Shown here piece after piece: positions 1 through 6,770 of a DNA stretch of 10,545 bases (the stretch's first letter is position 1; each line of letters starts with the position of its first letter). The notes under the pieces are model-generated. The model saw only the letters and a program-made list of their open reading frames with translations, did no database searches and was not told the DNA's origin. The stretch spans positions 1-10,545 of the forward strand of contig JAKSPG010000033.1 of NCBI GenBank assembly GCA_024405075.1. Reading direction: 5' to 3'. A program made the position numbers and the translations under genes. The DNA is from Elusimicrobiaceae bacterium (GTDB lineage: Bacteria; Elusimicrobiota; Elusimicrobia; Elusimicrobiales; Elusimicrobiaceae).

Positions 1-1307
1 TGTTGGCGCTGGGCAAAGGTGTTGCCCGCAGGGAGGCGCAAATAGAAATCCGACTTAGGATTATATTGATTCCCAAAAGGCGGTACAAACAGATAGGGAC
101 GGCTGTACGTGTAGTATTGGGGCAACGCGGTGGCCGCAAACGTAATATCCCGCGGCGAAAGAGTGCGGTTGGAAACGAAGAACGACAAGGCATCCGCCAC
201 GTTTTTGTTTAGCGTCTGTAACGGATCTTGTGCGGAATCCGTTGTGATAAATTGTTCGGCTACCGGGTAAAAATCTTGACCGTTGCGCAATTGCAATACT
301 TTAGCCGATTTCTTTTTTTTCGGCTGTTTTTTCTCTTTCGGTAACGCTTGGGTGGTGGGGGGATTATTTTCGCCATCCACTAAGGTTACTTCGCTGGCGG
401 CGGCTTGCTCAATAAACGGGTCCAGCTCGTTGGTCAAGTTAGTTTGAGCTTGTTGCAAGTTTTTATCTAACACTTGCACAAACTTAGCCGGTTTTTGTTC
501 TAATTGATAGTGCGTTTTTAACCAGTTAAAATAGTTCTCTTGCCCGAGGCGGAAATCCCGCTTGTTTTCTTGTTTGGAGAGGCGTTTAAAGGTTTCAAAT
601 AACCGCTTGACAGAAATTTTGGCGTTGCGGGTGGTGCGGTTTACCTGGTTGATAGTTTCCTGGTCTTGGGCTCCTTGCATTAAAAACTGGTTCCACTCGT
701 CAGTAGATAAAAACGCGTGGTAGGCCTTTTCCATAGCCAACTCAATGGCGTACGGATCGGCAGAGGTCAAGTTTTGCTCGGCCTGGTCGGCTACTTTGGA
801 CAAGGCCGTCAAGCGGGCCAACAGGTCCATGCGTTGGCGAATGGGAGAAGCTACTTGTTTGGTCAGCAGATCGTAGATAGAATCTAACGCCTGCGTGTAG
901 TATAACGGGTCGTGCGCGGCGCGTTCCTGGTTGGCTTGCAACATGGACGATTCCAGCGCACTAATCAGCAACGCTCGGTCCGCTTGTTTGGCTTGTGAAA
1001 GTTTCTTTTCGTTGATCTCATTAACGGACGAACGCAACGCTTCCAACGCCAGTAGCAGTTGTGCGTTTTGTTGGGGTGTGCGGGAATCTAGTTTATCGTT
1101 AGAGGACGAAAAACCCAACCGGGTTCCCTGTTCGGGTAACGACGACAAAATAACCGATGAATAACGGTTGGCGGCTTCGTCCAACGTGTTATCTTCCAAA
1201 ATGGTTTCTATATTTTCAAAATCAAAGTTAGCTTGGGCGTGGACCACAGGAGTGAAACACATCCCCGCGCATACGGCCAAAAAGACGGACAATTTAGGTT
1301 GTGACAT
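1..1307 (-). CDS. Secreted DUF885 family protein (N-terminal part, runs off left edge)
   Basis: 435 complete codons read from ATG at 1307 to the window edge without a stop; the C-terminus lies outside. The start follows GAGGAAA at good spacing. Residues 1-25 are a signal peptide (MSQPKLSVFLAVCAGMC..., ending VHA-QA), so the protein is exported. Features match DUF885: an early LPEQGTRLGF block, then DPLYYTQALDSIYDLL, then a late ALPQYYTYSRPYLFVPPFG segment with DFYLRLP. DUF885 proteins resemble peptidases, with a metal-binding motif in the C-terminal half; that half is not visible, so activity cannot be judged. Residues about 308-337 hold a Pro/Lys-rich low-complexity linker (KEKKQPKKKKSAK). 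Family assignment is from remembered motif patterns; the substrate is unknown. It appears monocistronic at its 5' end. Confidence 0.85.
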   Translation of the reverse strand, partial: MSQPKLSVFLAVCAGMCFTPVVHAQANFDFENIETILEDNTLDEAANRYSSVILSSLPEQGTRLGFSSSNDKLDSRTPQQNAQLLLALEALRSSVNEINEKKLSQAKQADRALLISALESSMLQANQERAAHDPLYYTQALDSIYDLLTKQVASPIRQRMDLLARLTALSKVADQAEQNLTSADPYAIELAMEKAYHAFLSTDEWNQFLMQGAQDQETINQVNRTTRNAKISVKRLFETFKRLSKQENKRDFRLGQENYFNWLKTHYQLEQKPAKFVQVLDKNLQQAQTNLTNELDPFIEQAAASEVTLVDGENNPPTTQALPKEKKQPKKKKSAKVLQLRNGQDFYPVAEQFITTDSAQDPLQTLNKNVADALSFFVSNRTLSPRDITFAATALPQYYTYSRPYLFVPPFGNQYNPKSDFYLRLPAGNTFAQRQ

Positions 1308-1347
1308 GGTTTTCCTCGTATCATTAATGAAGTATAAATACATACGT

Positions 1348-1377
1348 ATTTTATTTGTTTGTGAGGCGGCTTGTCAA
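1348..1377 (-). promoter_or_regulatory. Sigma70-type promoter for the DUF885 gene
   Basis: On the minus strand TTGACA (1372-1377) is followed after 18 bases by TAAAAT (1348-1353). The predicted start near 1341 gives a leader of about 35 bases before the GAGGAAA ribosome binding site and the ATG at 1307. The -35 is a perfect consensus and the -10 is 5 of 6. Confidence 0.7.
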
Positions 1378-1494
1378 CAAAAATTTCAGGCATACGTTAT
1401 AAGACGGGTGTTATGAGTATTACTACTTGGAAAGGATGCCGGGCCTAGATGCATCTAAGGGGAGGAAATTGTGGAAAAAAATTTGTGACCTGTT

Positions 1495-1872
1495 TTATGG
1501 ACGGGGGTTTGCAGCGTAGGTGTTGACCAATATCATCACCGCAATGAGGGATAAAAATACAAATCCTGTGAAAAATAATACCACTTGGTGAACGAAAAAC
1601 AGTAGAGTTCCCGCATACAGAAACAGCCACATATATGGATTAGACAAAGGGGCCTGCGTGTAACGCAACAGAGCGATCATGTTGCGGAATAGTTTTGTCC
1701 ATCCCCACACGAGAAGTAATCCGCCCGCAATCAACAGAGGCCGTAGGAGTTTTTCCTGTTGGGTCATAAAAGAGTGGTCCGGATTAGTAAAGAAGTGGAT
1801 GATAATAGCACACGCCAACCAGCCGAAAATCCAGCACCTCAATGATACGATAAAGATAGTACACTTTTTCAT
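1495..1872 (-). CDS. Small four-helix integral membrane protein, unknown function
   Basis: 125 residues from ATG at 1872, preceded by AGGGG seven bases upstream, which supports the start. About four hydrophobic segments are visible: roughly residues 5-28, 44-66, 80-100 and 101-118, separated by short loops rich in Arg, Lys and Gln. A short polar loop between helices 1 and 2 (NPDHSFMTQQEK) precedes a basic LRYTQAP loop between helices 2 and 3. No catalytic or ligand-binding motif is recognisable and I do not recognise the family. It stands alone between the DUF885 gene and the tRNA region, with its own likely promoter and no clear hairpin terminator after the stop. It could be an accessory or stress-related inner membrane protein, but nothing in the sequence decides this. 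Confidence 0.7.
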   Translation of the reverse strand: MKKCTIFIVSLRCWIFGWLACAIIIHFFTNPDHSFMTQQEKLLRPLLIAGGLLLVWGWTKLFRNMIALLRYTQAPLSNPYMWLFLYAGTLLFFVHQVVLFFTGFVFLSLIAVMILVNTYAANPRP

Positions 1873-1901
1873 GTGAATACCCCTGCTTACATTCTAAATT
1901 G

Positions 1902-1910
1902 ATTGTATCA
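1902..1910 (-). promoter_or_regulatory. Extended -10 promoter for the 125-residue membrane protein
   Basis: Minus-strand TGATACAAT (TG-N plus TACAAT, 5 of 6 to consensus) lies 29 bases upstream of the ATG at 1872. No good -35 element is seen at 16-18 bases, as is common with the extended -10 class. Confidence 0.5.
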
Positions 1911-2131
1911 TATTGTGTCATGCTAATGGTGGGTTGGCTCTTGTTCCAGTGCATAACGACGTAAAGAAATGAAGGCCTTGCTTTCTACAATTCCCAACGT
2001 GTTAGCTTACCAAAATCTTACCACTTTTGGCTTAAAACCGTTAAAAACTGTTATAATGGCTTAAGAGAGCGAGTTTTAATAAGACCACACAAGCCGTAAG
2101 CAAACCAATGTGCAAAATCACGTCGCTAAAC
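1911..2131. other. Intergenic region without a convincing gene
   Basis: Between the membrane-protein gene and the tRNAs (1873-2173) there are about 300 bases with no credible coding sequence. It holds the promoter elements listed separately and a 24-codon minus-strand reading frame (1923-1997) ending in SLRRYALEQEPTHH that has no ribosome binding site. No hairpin terminator or riboswitch-like fold was recognised. Confidence 0.5.
2027..2057 (+). promoter_or_regulatory. Upstream tandem promoter P1 of the tRNA-tig unit
   Basis: TGTTATAAT (2049-2057) is a perfect extended -10 element. A weak -35 (TTGGCT, 2027-2032) sits 19 bases upstream. Transcription would start near 2064 and read through to the tRNAs; no start codon with a ribosome binding site follows before them. 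Confidence 0.5.
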
Positions 2132-2161
2132 TTCACTTTACTTCTACAAATATGCTATAAT
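2132..2161 (+). promoter_or_regulatory. Proximal promoter P2 of the tRNA-tig unit
   Basis: TTCACT (2132-2137), an 18-base spacer ending in TGC, then TATAAT (2156-2161): a perfect extended -10. The start near 2168 is only about six bases before the tRNA-Lys 5' end at 2174, leaving a very short leader for RNase P. Confidence 0.7.
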
Positions 2162-2173
2162 AATATAACACAA

Positions 2174-2246
2174 GGGCCATTAGCTCAGTTGGTAGAGCAG
2201 ACGCCTCTTAAGCGTAAGGTCGTGAGTTCGAGCCTCACATGGCCCA
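2174..2246 (+). tRNA. tRNA-Lys (anticodon CUU)
   Basis: 73 bases fold as a cloverleaf: acceptor GGGCCAT/ATGGCCC is a perfect 7 bp, D arm GCTC/GAGC, T arm GTGAG-TTCGAGC-CTCAC. The anticodon loop CTCTTAA (2205-2211) gives CTT at 2207-2209, decoding AAG. The outermost anticodon-stem pair (2200/2216) is a G/A mismatch; the other four pair. The discriminator is A2246, and CCA is not encoded, so a CCA-adding enzyme is needed. A run of seven T follows directly (2248-2254). Confidence 0.96.
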
Positions 2247-2278
2247 CTTTTTTTAGTAGTTCAATTCAATCACAAAGC

Positions 2279-2360
2279 GGACGGATGGCGGAATTGGTAG
2301 ACGCGTACGCCTTAGGAGCGTATGGATCACTCCGTGAGGGTTCGAGTCCCTCTCCGTCCA
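2279..2360 (+). tRNA. tRNA-Leu (anticodon UAG)
   Basis: 82 bases, type II tRNA with a long variable arm. Acceptor GGACGGA/TCCGTCC is a perfect 7 bp, the D region is GCGGAATTGGTAGACGC, anticodon stem TACGC/GCGTA is perfect, and loop CTTAGGA (2311-2317) places TAG at 2313-2315. The variable arm contains a GGA/TCC stem, and the T arm is GAGGG-TTCGAGT-CCCTC. CCA is not encoded. It lies 32 bases after tRNA-Lys and is followed by T-rich DNA leading into the tig ribosome binding site. Confidence 0.96.
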
Positions 2361-2397
2361 TATTTTTCTTCTTTTTTTGATAGTAAGGAGTGTAATG

Positions 2398-3684
2398 ATG
2401 TCCATTTTCAAAACAGCCCAAACCGGGGAAGTAAAAACAAAGCAAATCAGCAAGGAGGGCTGCCGAGTTGTTCTGTCGGTAGAAGCCGTGCCGGAACTGG
2501 TCAACCGCGGGTTTCAAAATGCGGCCGTACAGGTGCAATCCCGCGCACAAATGCAGGGTTTCCGCGCCGGGAAGGTACCGCTTGATTTAGTTAAACAAAA
2601 TTTCGGTAACCATATTAAGGAACGCGCGTTGGATTTAACGGTCAAAGCCGCTATCGGCGCGGCCGTAGCACAAGCCAAGTTGGATGCGGTCGGCGTGCCT
2701 ACCCTTACAAAAGCCGATTATATCCACTTTGAAGAAAACAAAGCTTTTTCGTTTGAAATTGCGGTGGACGTTGCCCCCGAATTTGAAGTGCGCGACTATA
2801 AAGGTATTGAAATTACCAAAAAAGCCGACACCGCCAGCGAAGCTGATGTAACGGAGAATTTAAACCGTGTGTTAGATGCCAACGCTCGCTTGGAAAGTGC
2901 GAAGGACGGTGCGGTTATTGACGATAAATGCTACGCGGTTATCCACTACAGCGGTAAACGCAACGGCACAGATGATTATAAATTAAGTGCCGATAGCGAA
3001 CTGGTGGATATGTCCGCCCCGCAAACCATGCCCGGCTTGGCCGAAGCGTTAAAAGGCCTTAAAAAAGGTGACGTCAAGGACGTGGAAACCAAAGAAGGGA
3101 ACGATACGATTTCGTACCACGTAACGGTGGACGATATCAAAAATAAAATCGTGCCGGCGTTGGACGACAATTTTGCCAAAGATATGGGTTTTGAAACGTT
3201 AGACGCTTTGAAAGCCAAAGTAAAAGAAAGTTTAGATGCCGAGGCCAAACAAGCTTCCCAGCGTGATGAAGTGGCACAGATTGAAAATCACCTCGTCAAA
3301 ATGAACAATTTTGCCTTGCCGCAAAGTTTGGTGGAAGAATATACAGAGTCTTCTTTACATAACTTTGTGCACAACATGACGCAGCTGAAACCCGAGCAAC
3401 TGTCGGAGGAGCAACACAAAGCGTTTGAAGAACGCATCCGCCCGACGGTGGAAAAAGACCTGCGCATTGGTTACATTGTACACGCTATTGCCAAAAAAGA
3501 AAATTTGGAAGCCACGGATGCCGATTGGCAAGCCGAGTTGGATAAGAGCTTGGCTTCGTCTCAAAATAAAAATGACGAAAAGAAAATCAAAGCTTTTTTT
3601 GATGAGCGTAAAGCGCACATTTTGGCTACGCTTACCGAACGCAAGGTGTTTGATTTCTTAAAGAAAGAAGCGGTTATTAAATAA
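2398..3684 (+). CDS. tig: Trigger factor, ribosome-associated chaperone and prolyl isomerase
   Basis: 428 residues, a normal length for the family. The ribosome-docking signature GFRAGKVP is at residues 54-61, in the N-terminal domain that binds L23 at the exit tunnel. A divergent FKBP-type isomerase domain follows (about 175-255; YAVIHYSG, then PGLAEALKGLKKGD near 212). The rest is the long helical C-terminal substrate-cradling domain, with charged helices such as LRIGYIVHAIAKKE. The start at 2398 is chosen because AAGGAG (2385-2390) is seven bases before it; an adjacent ATG at 2395 and an upstream TTG at 2377 are alternatives. The docking loop sits about 11 residues later than in E. coli. 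clpP and clpX, frequent tig neighbours, do not follow; the gene ends in a strong terminator. It is probably co-transcribed with the two tRNAs. Confidence 0.97.
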   Translation: MSIFKTAQTGEVKTKQISKEGCRVVLSVEAVPELVNRGFQNAAVQVQSRAQMQGFRAGKVPLDLVKQNFGNHIKERALDLTVKAAIGAAVAQAKLDAVGVPTLTKADYIHFEENKAFSFEIAVDVAPEFEVRDYKGIEITKKADTASEADVTENLNRVLDANARLESAKDGAVIDDKCYAVIHYSGKRNGTDDYKLSADSELVDMSAPQTMPGLAEALKGLKKGDVKDVETKEGNDTISYHVTVDDIKNKIVPALDDNFAKDMGFETLDALKAKVKESLDAEAKQASQRDEVAQIENHLVKMNNFALPQSLVEEYTESSLHNFVHNMTQLKPEQLSEEQHKAFEERIRPTVEKDLRIGYIVHAIAKKENLEATDADWQAELDKSLASSQNKNDEKKIKAFFDERKAHILATLTERKVFDFLKKEAVIK

Positions 3685-3707
3685 GATTAACCGTTACCTA
3701 TAAATTT

Positions 3708-3742
3708 CCGCCCGGCGTAGTATACGCCGGGCGGTTATTTTT
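3708..3742 (+). terminator. Intrinsic terminator of tig
   Basis: A perfect 12-bp GC-rich stem, CCGCCCGGCGTA (3708-3719) with TACGCCGGGCGG (3723-3734), closes a 3-base loop and is followed by TTATTTTT. It lies 24 bases after the tig stop codon. Confidence 0.95.
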
Positions 3743-3747
3743 GACCT

Positions 3748-3779
3748 AAAAGAAAACCCCCGGGTTGTTGCGCCGGGGG
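3748..3779 (-). terminator. Intrinsic terminator of the secreted 243-residue protein gene
   Basis: Read on the minus strand, a 7-bp stem CCCCCGG/CCGGGGG (3757-3763 with 3773-3779) and a 9-base loop are followed by TTTTCTTTT (complement of 3748-3756). It lies 22 bases after the minus-strand stop and abuts the tig terminator, insulating the convergent genes. Confidence 0.85.
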
Positions 3780-3801
3780 AATAAGTTGGTTTATGGTGCT
3801 T

Positions 3802-4533
3802 TTACTGGTGCATATCGTACGGACTCGGGATAGAGAAGTGAGCGGCCTCGTTTACAATCTGCTCGCGCCACTGCTCTTTTGCTTTCGCATCATTTTCAAG
3901 TTGAGAAGGAACACGTAGCTCAAAATACACCTCTCCCTGGTCAAATGTTCTATAGATGCGCAGCCACCCACGGTGGTAGTCCTGGTCGTTGTTATACCCG
4001 GACATAATTACATTCCCATCGGAGAACTCAATCAGCTCATACGCGTCTTTAGTAGAGAAATCCGTTTTGGCCGTATTGATGCAATCATCACGCCATATGA
4101 CGTTATAGCCGTCCTCTGCCCAGGGAGCTTTCAGCCAGTCAAGATCCCACGTAATTAAGAGGGCAACATCTTCCCGTCGGTATTTGTGGGTATCCAAATA
4201 ATAGACGTTACTCGTTTGTGTTTCGCTAAAAACACCTCCGGAAAAGTCGCACCTGAGAAGCAGGTTATTCCCGGCGAATTTTATTTTAGGGGCCTTTTCG
4301 CACGGCCCTGCATACCGGAAAGAACTGTCTGAAGTTTCAGCTTCGCTGGTAGCCCTATCAAGCTTTTGTTGTACAAAAGCGGCAGTCGCAGAGCGGGGTT
4401 GGGCCTTGGCGGAAGAGCGCGGGGCCGCCGCCTTTGCACGTGCTGCCGGGATGGTCGTTTTGGCATAAGACGCCGCCGGAACCAGCAACACTGCCACGAT
4501 TAACGTTCCTAACAGAGTGGTAAGTTTTCTCAT
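3802..4533 (-). CDS. Secreted protein of unknown function
   Basis: 243 residues from ATG at 4533. This start is preferred over longer in-frame ones because GGGAGGA lies just upstream and the protein then begins with a classical signal peptide (MRKLTTLLG..., cleavage likely after SYA, residue 24). Residues 25-48 form an Ala/Lys/Arg/Ser-rich linker. The remainder, about 75-243, looks like one globular, beta-rich domain rich in Trp, Tyr and Asp (WDLDWLKAPWAEDGYNVIW; GWLRIYRTF; YFELRVP). The mature part has three Cys, in GPCEKAP, LLRCDF and DDCINT. No enzyme motif is recognised. The gene is monocistronic, with a consensus promoter and its own terminator, so it is probably well expressed in the periplasm or outside the cell. 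Confidence 0.82.
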   Translation of the reverse strand: MRKLTTLLGTLIVAVLLVPAASYAKTTIPAARAKAAAPRSSAKAQPRSATAAFVQQKLDRATSEAETSDSSFRYAGPCEKAPKIKFAGNNLLLRCDFSGGVFSETQTSNVYYLDTHKYRREDVALLITWDLDWLKAPWAEDGYNVIWRDDCINTAKTDFSTKDAYELIEFSDGNVIMSGYNNDQDYHRGWLRIYRTFDQGEVYFELRVPSQLENDAKAKEQWREQIVNEAAHFSIPSPYDMHQ

Positions 4534-4569
4534 AAGTCCTCCCATGAACCGATGAATTAGAATATTTAT

Positions 4570-4598
4570 AGTATAAGCCGTAGGGGTGGTTTTGTCAA
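4570..4598 (-). promoter_or_regulatory. Near-consensus sigma70 promoter of the secreted protein gene
   Basis: Minus-strand TTGACA (4593-4598), a 17-base spacer and TATACT (4570-4575). The start near 4563 gives a leader of about 30 bases. It is back to back with the plus-strand promoter at 4623-4631. Confidence 0.8.
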
Positions 4599-4622
4599 GG
4601 GGGATAAGGCTTAAGCGGAATG

Positions 4623-4631
4623 TGCTATAAT
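4623..4631 (+). promoter_or_regulatory. Extended -10 promoter of the SpoIID/TPR operon, likely giving a leaderless mRNA
   Basis: TGCTATAAT is a perfect extended -10. Only six bases (TTGTAT) separate it from the ATG at 4638, so the expected +1 falls on or beside the start codon. No convincing -35 is present and there is no ribosome binding site before the ATG. Confidence 0.65.
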
Positions 4632-4637
4632 TTGTAT

Positions 4638-6770
4638 ATGGGAAAACGGCGCTATTTTTTGATTTTTGGATTGGTGGTATTGCTGGGCCGGTTCTGTGCG
4701 GCGCAGGAAGTTCCGGTGGCGCAAACGGGCAATAAACCTGCATTGGCAACGGCGCGGTTGGAAAGCAATCTCAACGAAGCGGCCTTGTATAAAAGCGTGC
4801 TGGATTATTCTTTGCCGGCCGACCTTGCCGCTACTGCCCAAAAATGTGCGAATGCAGACCCGGATACCTGTTATTTTTCTTTTAAACCGTACGAAAGCGC
4901 TGCCGAGCCTACCCAAGCGGCCGCGGCTAATTTGGAGCTGGCGGTACTTTCTTTACAGCGCGGACAAGTAAAACAAGCGTTGCAGCATGTAGATAAAGCT
5001 GTATCTCTTAACCCCGACGATCCGTTTGCCAAACTTACCCAGGGCTGGATGTTGGTAAGTGCCGGCAAATATAAGAAAGCGCGCCAATCGTTTGAAGATC
5101 TTTTCTACTTGACGGCTGATTTTGAATATGTTTCTTCCGCTAAATTAGGTGACGCATTGGCGTGGTATTTAAGCGGACATAAGGACAAGGCCGCCTCGGA
5201 ACTACAGTATTTGTATACGTCCAATCCGTACGCGATTTCGTTTGTGTCATTTATGCTGGGGCGTATTGCCGCTGAAATGAAAAGCACTAAAAAGTTAGCT
5301 CCTGTATTTTTACAACAAGCTTTGTCGCACGACGAGAAAAATTACGCGGCCGCCAAGTTATACGCGCAACTGGCCGAAAAAGAAAAAAACAAATTACACG
5401 CTTGGCAGTATTACGCTACGCTTTACAGTTTGGACCCGCAAAATAAAACATTGGCCCAAAAAGTGGCTTCTTACGCTCCGTTATTTGGCGATAAAAGTAT
5501 TGATTACCTTTTCTACCTGCGTTTGGAACAGCCGATCGTGCATGTGATGCCGTCTACTCCCTCGCCAAAAGTAAAAATGGCCCTGTACGCCAACCGCGAG
5601 CAGGTTCCGCAACTGCTTCAAGCGGCTGCCGTAATGGGTTCCGGCGCGTTACGCATTACAGATGAAAAATTAGGAGAAATTTTACGCGGCCCGGCGTATA
5701 CGGAAAAACATTTGGAGTTTAACGAACAAACCGGCGGCGTGGACGTAACGGATGCCCGCGGTCATGTGGAATTTTCAACCAAACGCCCGTTTACGGTCCG
5801 GTTAGATAAAGCGTCCCATACCTTGCTGGTGCGTAACGTGCGGGCAGCGTCCATGTTTGCGGCTGACTTAAGTGATAAAGAATTAAAAGGCTCGCTCACG
5901 GTTGTGCCTACCGAGGCGGGGTTTATGCTGGTAAACAATGTGTACGCGGAAGATTTAATTCCCGCCCTGTTGGCTACCCAAGCACAAGAGATTAAGCACG
6001 AGGCCGCCTTAACAGCCCTGGCTGTGGTATTCCGCTCTGCTTTGTTAGCGGCGGTAGATCAACAACCACAGGCTCCTTATCACATCACAGATAACGACCC
6101 AACTTTCCATTTTGGCGGTATCAATTTAATTTTCAAAGATTTGTTAGAGGCTTCTACTAAATCCAGCCAAATCCGGCTCACGCAAGCGCAAGCGGACTAT
6201 TATACCGATTGCGGGGTTGTAACGGCGGACGGACTGGAAAACACAGCATCTAAACCGGGTTATGTATTCTCGCCCGCCAACGTCAGCAAGTACATCCTGT
6301 CCAACCCGCCAGCGGATTTATATTCCCGCCCACAGGACATGACTCAATGGGCCGGTATCAAATGGATCTACTTGTACGAAGGAAAAGAGATAGAGGATCG
6401 TCTTGCCTACAAAAAGAACATCGGCCAACTGCGTGCAATTACCCCACTGCGTGTAACGCCGCAAGGACGTGTTTTGGCCATGCGCTTTGAGGGCAGCAAA
6501 GGCACTTACGAAACCCAAACCCCGCAGGAAACATCTTTTATTTTAAGTGCGGGGACCATGCGCTCCAACCTGTTTGATATCGTGCCGATATATAAAGGGA
6601 AAAGAATCAAAAGCGTCTTGGTGCGCGGCTATGATACGGGGTTAGGCAAGGGCCTGTGCTTGCGCGGGGCGGACGGACTTGCTAAAAAAGGAGCGGACTA
6701 CATGGCTATTATTAAATACTATTTCCCACAGGCCCGCATCCTAGACACTGCAACAGGAACGGTAAGATAA
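4638..6770 (+). CDS. Exported TPR protein with a SpoIID-like C-terminal domain
   Basis: 710 residues. Residues 1-22 are a signal peptide (MGKRRYFLIFGLVVLLG, then FCAA-QE). Residues about 95-275 are helical TPR-type repeats (LELAVLSLQRGQVKQALQHV; LNPDDPFAKLTQGWML; YSLDPQNKTLAQK). The C-terminal 400 residues resemble SpoIID/LytB: NNVYAEDLIPALLATQA with Glu438 in the place of the family's catalytic Glu, ALAVVFRSALL, DCGVVTADG (Cys525) in the place of the CGG-T motif, and from about 664 GYDTGLGKGLCLRGADGLAKKG before IIKYYFP, matching the GHGVGMSQYGA...YYPG end. SpoIID of endospore formers cleaves stripped peptidoglycan glycan strands; whether this divergent copy is catalytic is uncertain. A longer ATG at 4620 lies within the promoter and is rejected. 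It is the first gene of a three-gene operon. Confidence 0.82.
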   Translation: MGKRRYFLIFGLVVLLGRFCAAQEVPVAQTGNKPALATARLESNLNEAALYKSVLDYSLPADLAATAQKCANADPDTCYFSFKPYESAAEPTQAAAANLELAVLSLQRGQVKQALQHVDKAVSLNPDDPFAKLTQGWMLVSAGKYKKARQSFEDLFYLTADFEYVSSAKLGDALAWYLSGHKDKAASELQYLYTSNPYAISFVSFMLGRIAAEMKSTKKLAPVFLQQALSHDEKNYAAAKLYAQLAEKEKNKLHAWQYYATLYSLDPQNKTLAQKVASYAPLFGDKSIDYLFYLRLEQPIVHVMPSTPSPKVKMALYANREQVPQLLQAAAVMGSGALRITDEKLGEILRGPAYTEKHLEFNEQTGGVDVTDARGHVEFSTKRPFTVRLDKASHTLLVRNVRAASMFAADLSDKELKGSLTVVPTEAGFMLVNNVYAEDLIPALLATQAQEIKHEAALTALAVVFRSALLAAVDQQPQAPYHITDNDPTFHFGGINLIFKDLLEASTKSSQIRLTQAQADYYTDCGVVTADGLENTASKPGYVFSPANVSKYILSNPPADLYSRPQDMTQWAGIKWIYLYEGKEIEDRLAYKKNIGQLRAITPLRVTPQGRVLAMRFEGSKGTYETQTPQETSFILSAGTMRSNLFDIVPIYKGKRIKSVLVRGYDTGLGKGLCLRGADGLAKKGADYMAIIKYYFPQARILDTATGTVR

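Noticed and set aside
1446..1457. Perfect 12-bp palindrome TAGATGCATCTA after the membrane protein gene
   Set aside because: Short, not followed by a T run, and not placed over a promoter; too little to call an operator or terminator.
1923..1997. A 24-codon minus-strand frame ending SLRRYALEQEPTHH, possibly the end of a decayed gene
   Set aside because: It has only a TTG start, no ribosome binding site, an in-frame stop just upstream, and no family I can name.
2248..2272. T run after tRNA-Lys as a terminator
   Set aside because: No hairpin other than the tRNA itself precedes it, and tRNA-Leu follows within 32 bases.
2377..2397. TTG at 2377 as an earlier start of trigger factor
   Set aside because: No ribosome binding site before it; AAGGAG points to 2398 (or 2395).
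4534..4749. N-terminal extension of the secreted protein by 72 residues
   Set aside because: It would cross its own consensus promoter and ribosome binding site and bury the signal peptide.
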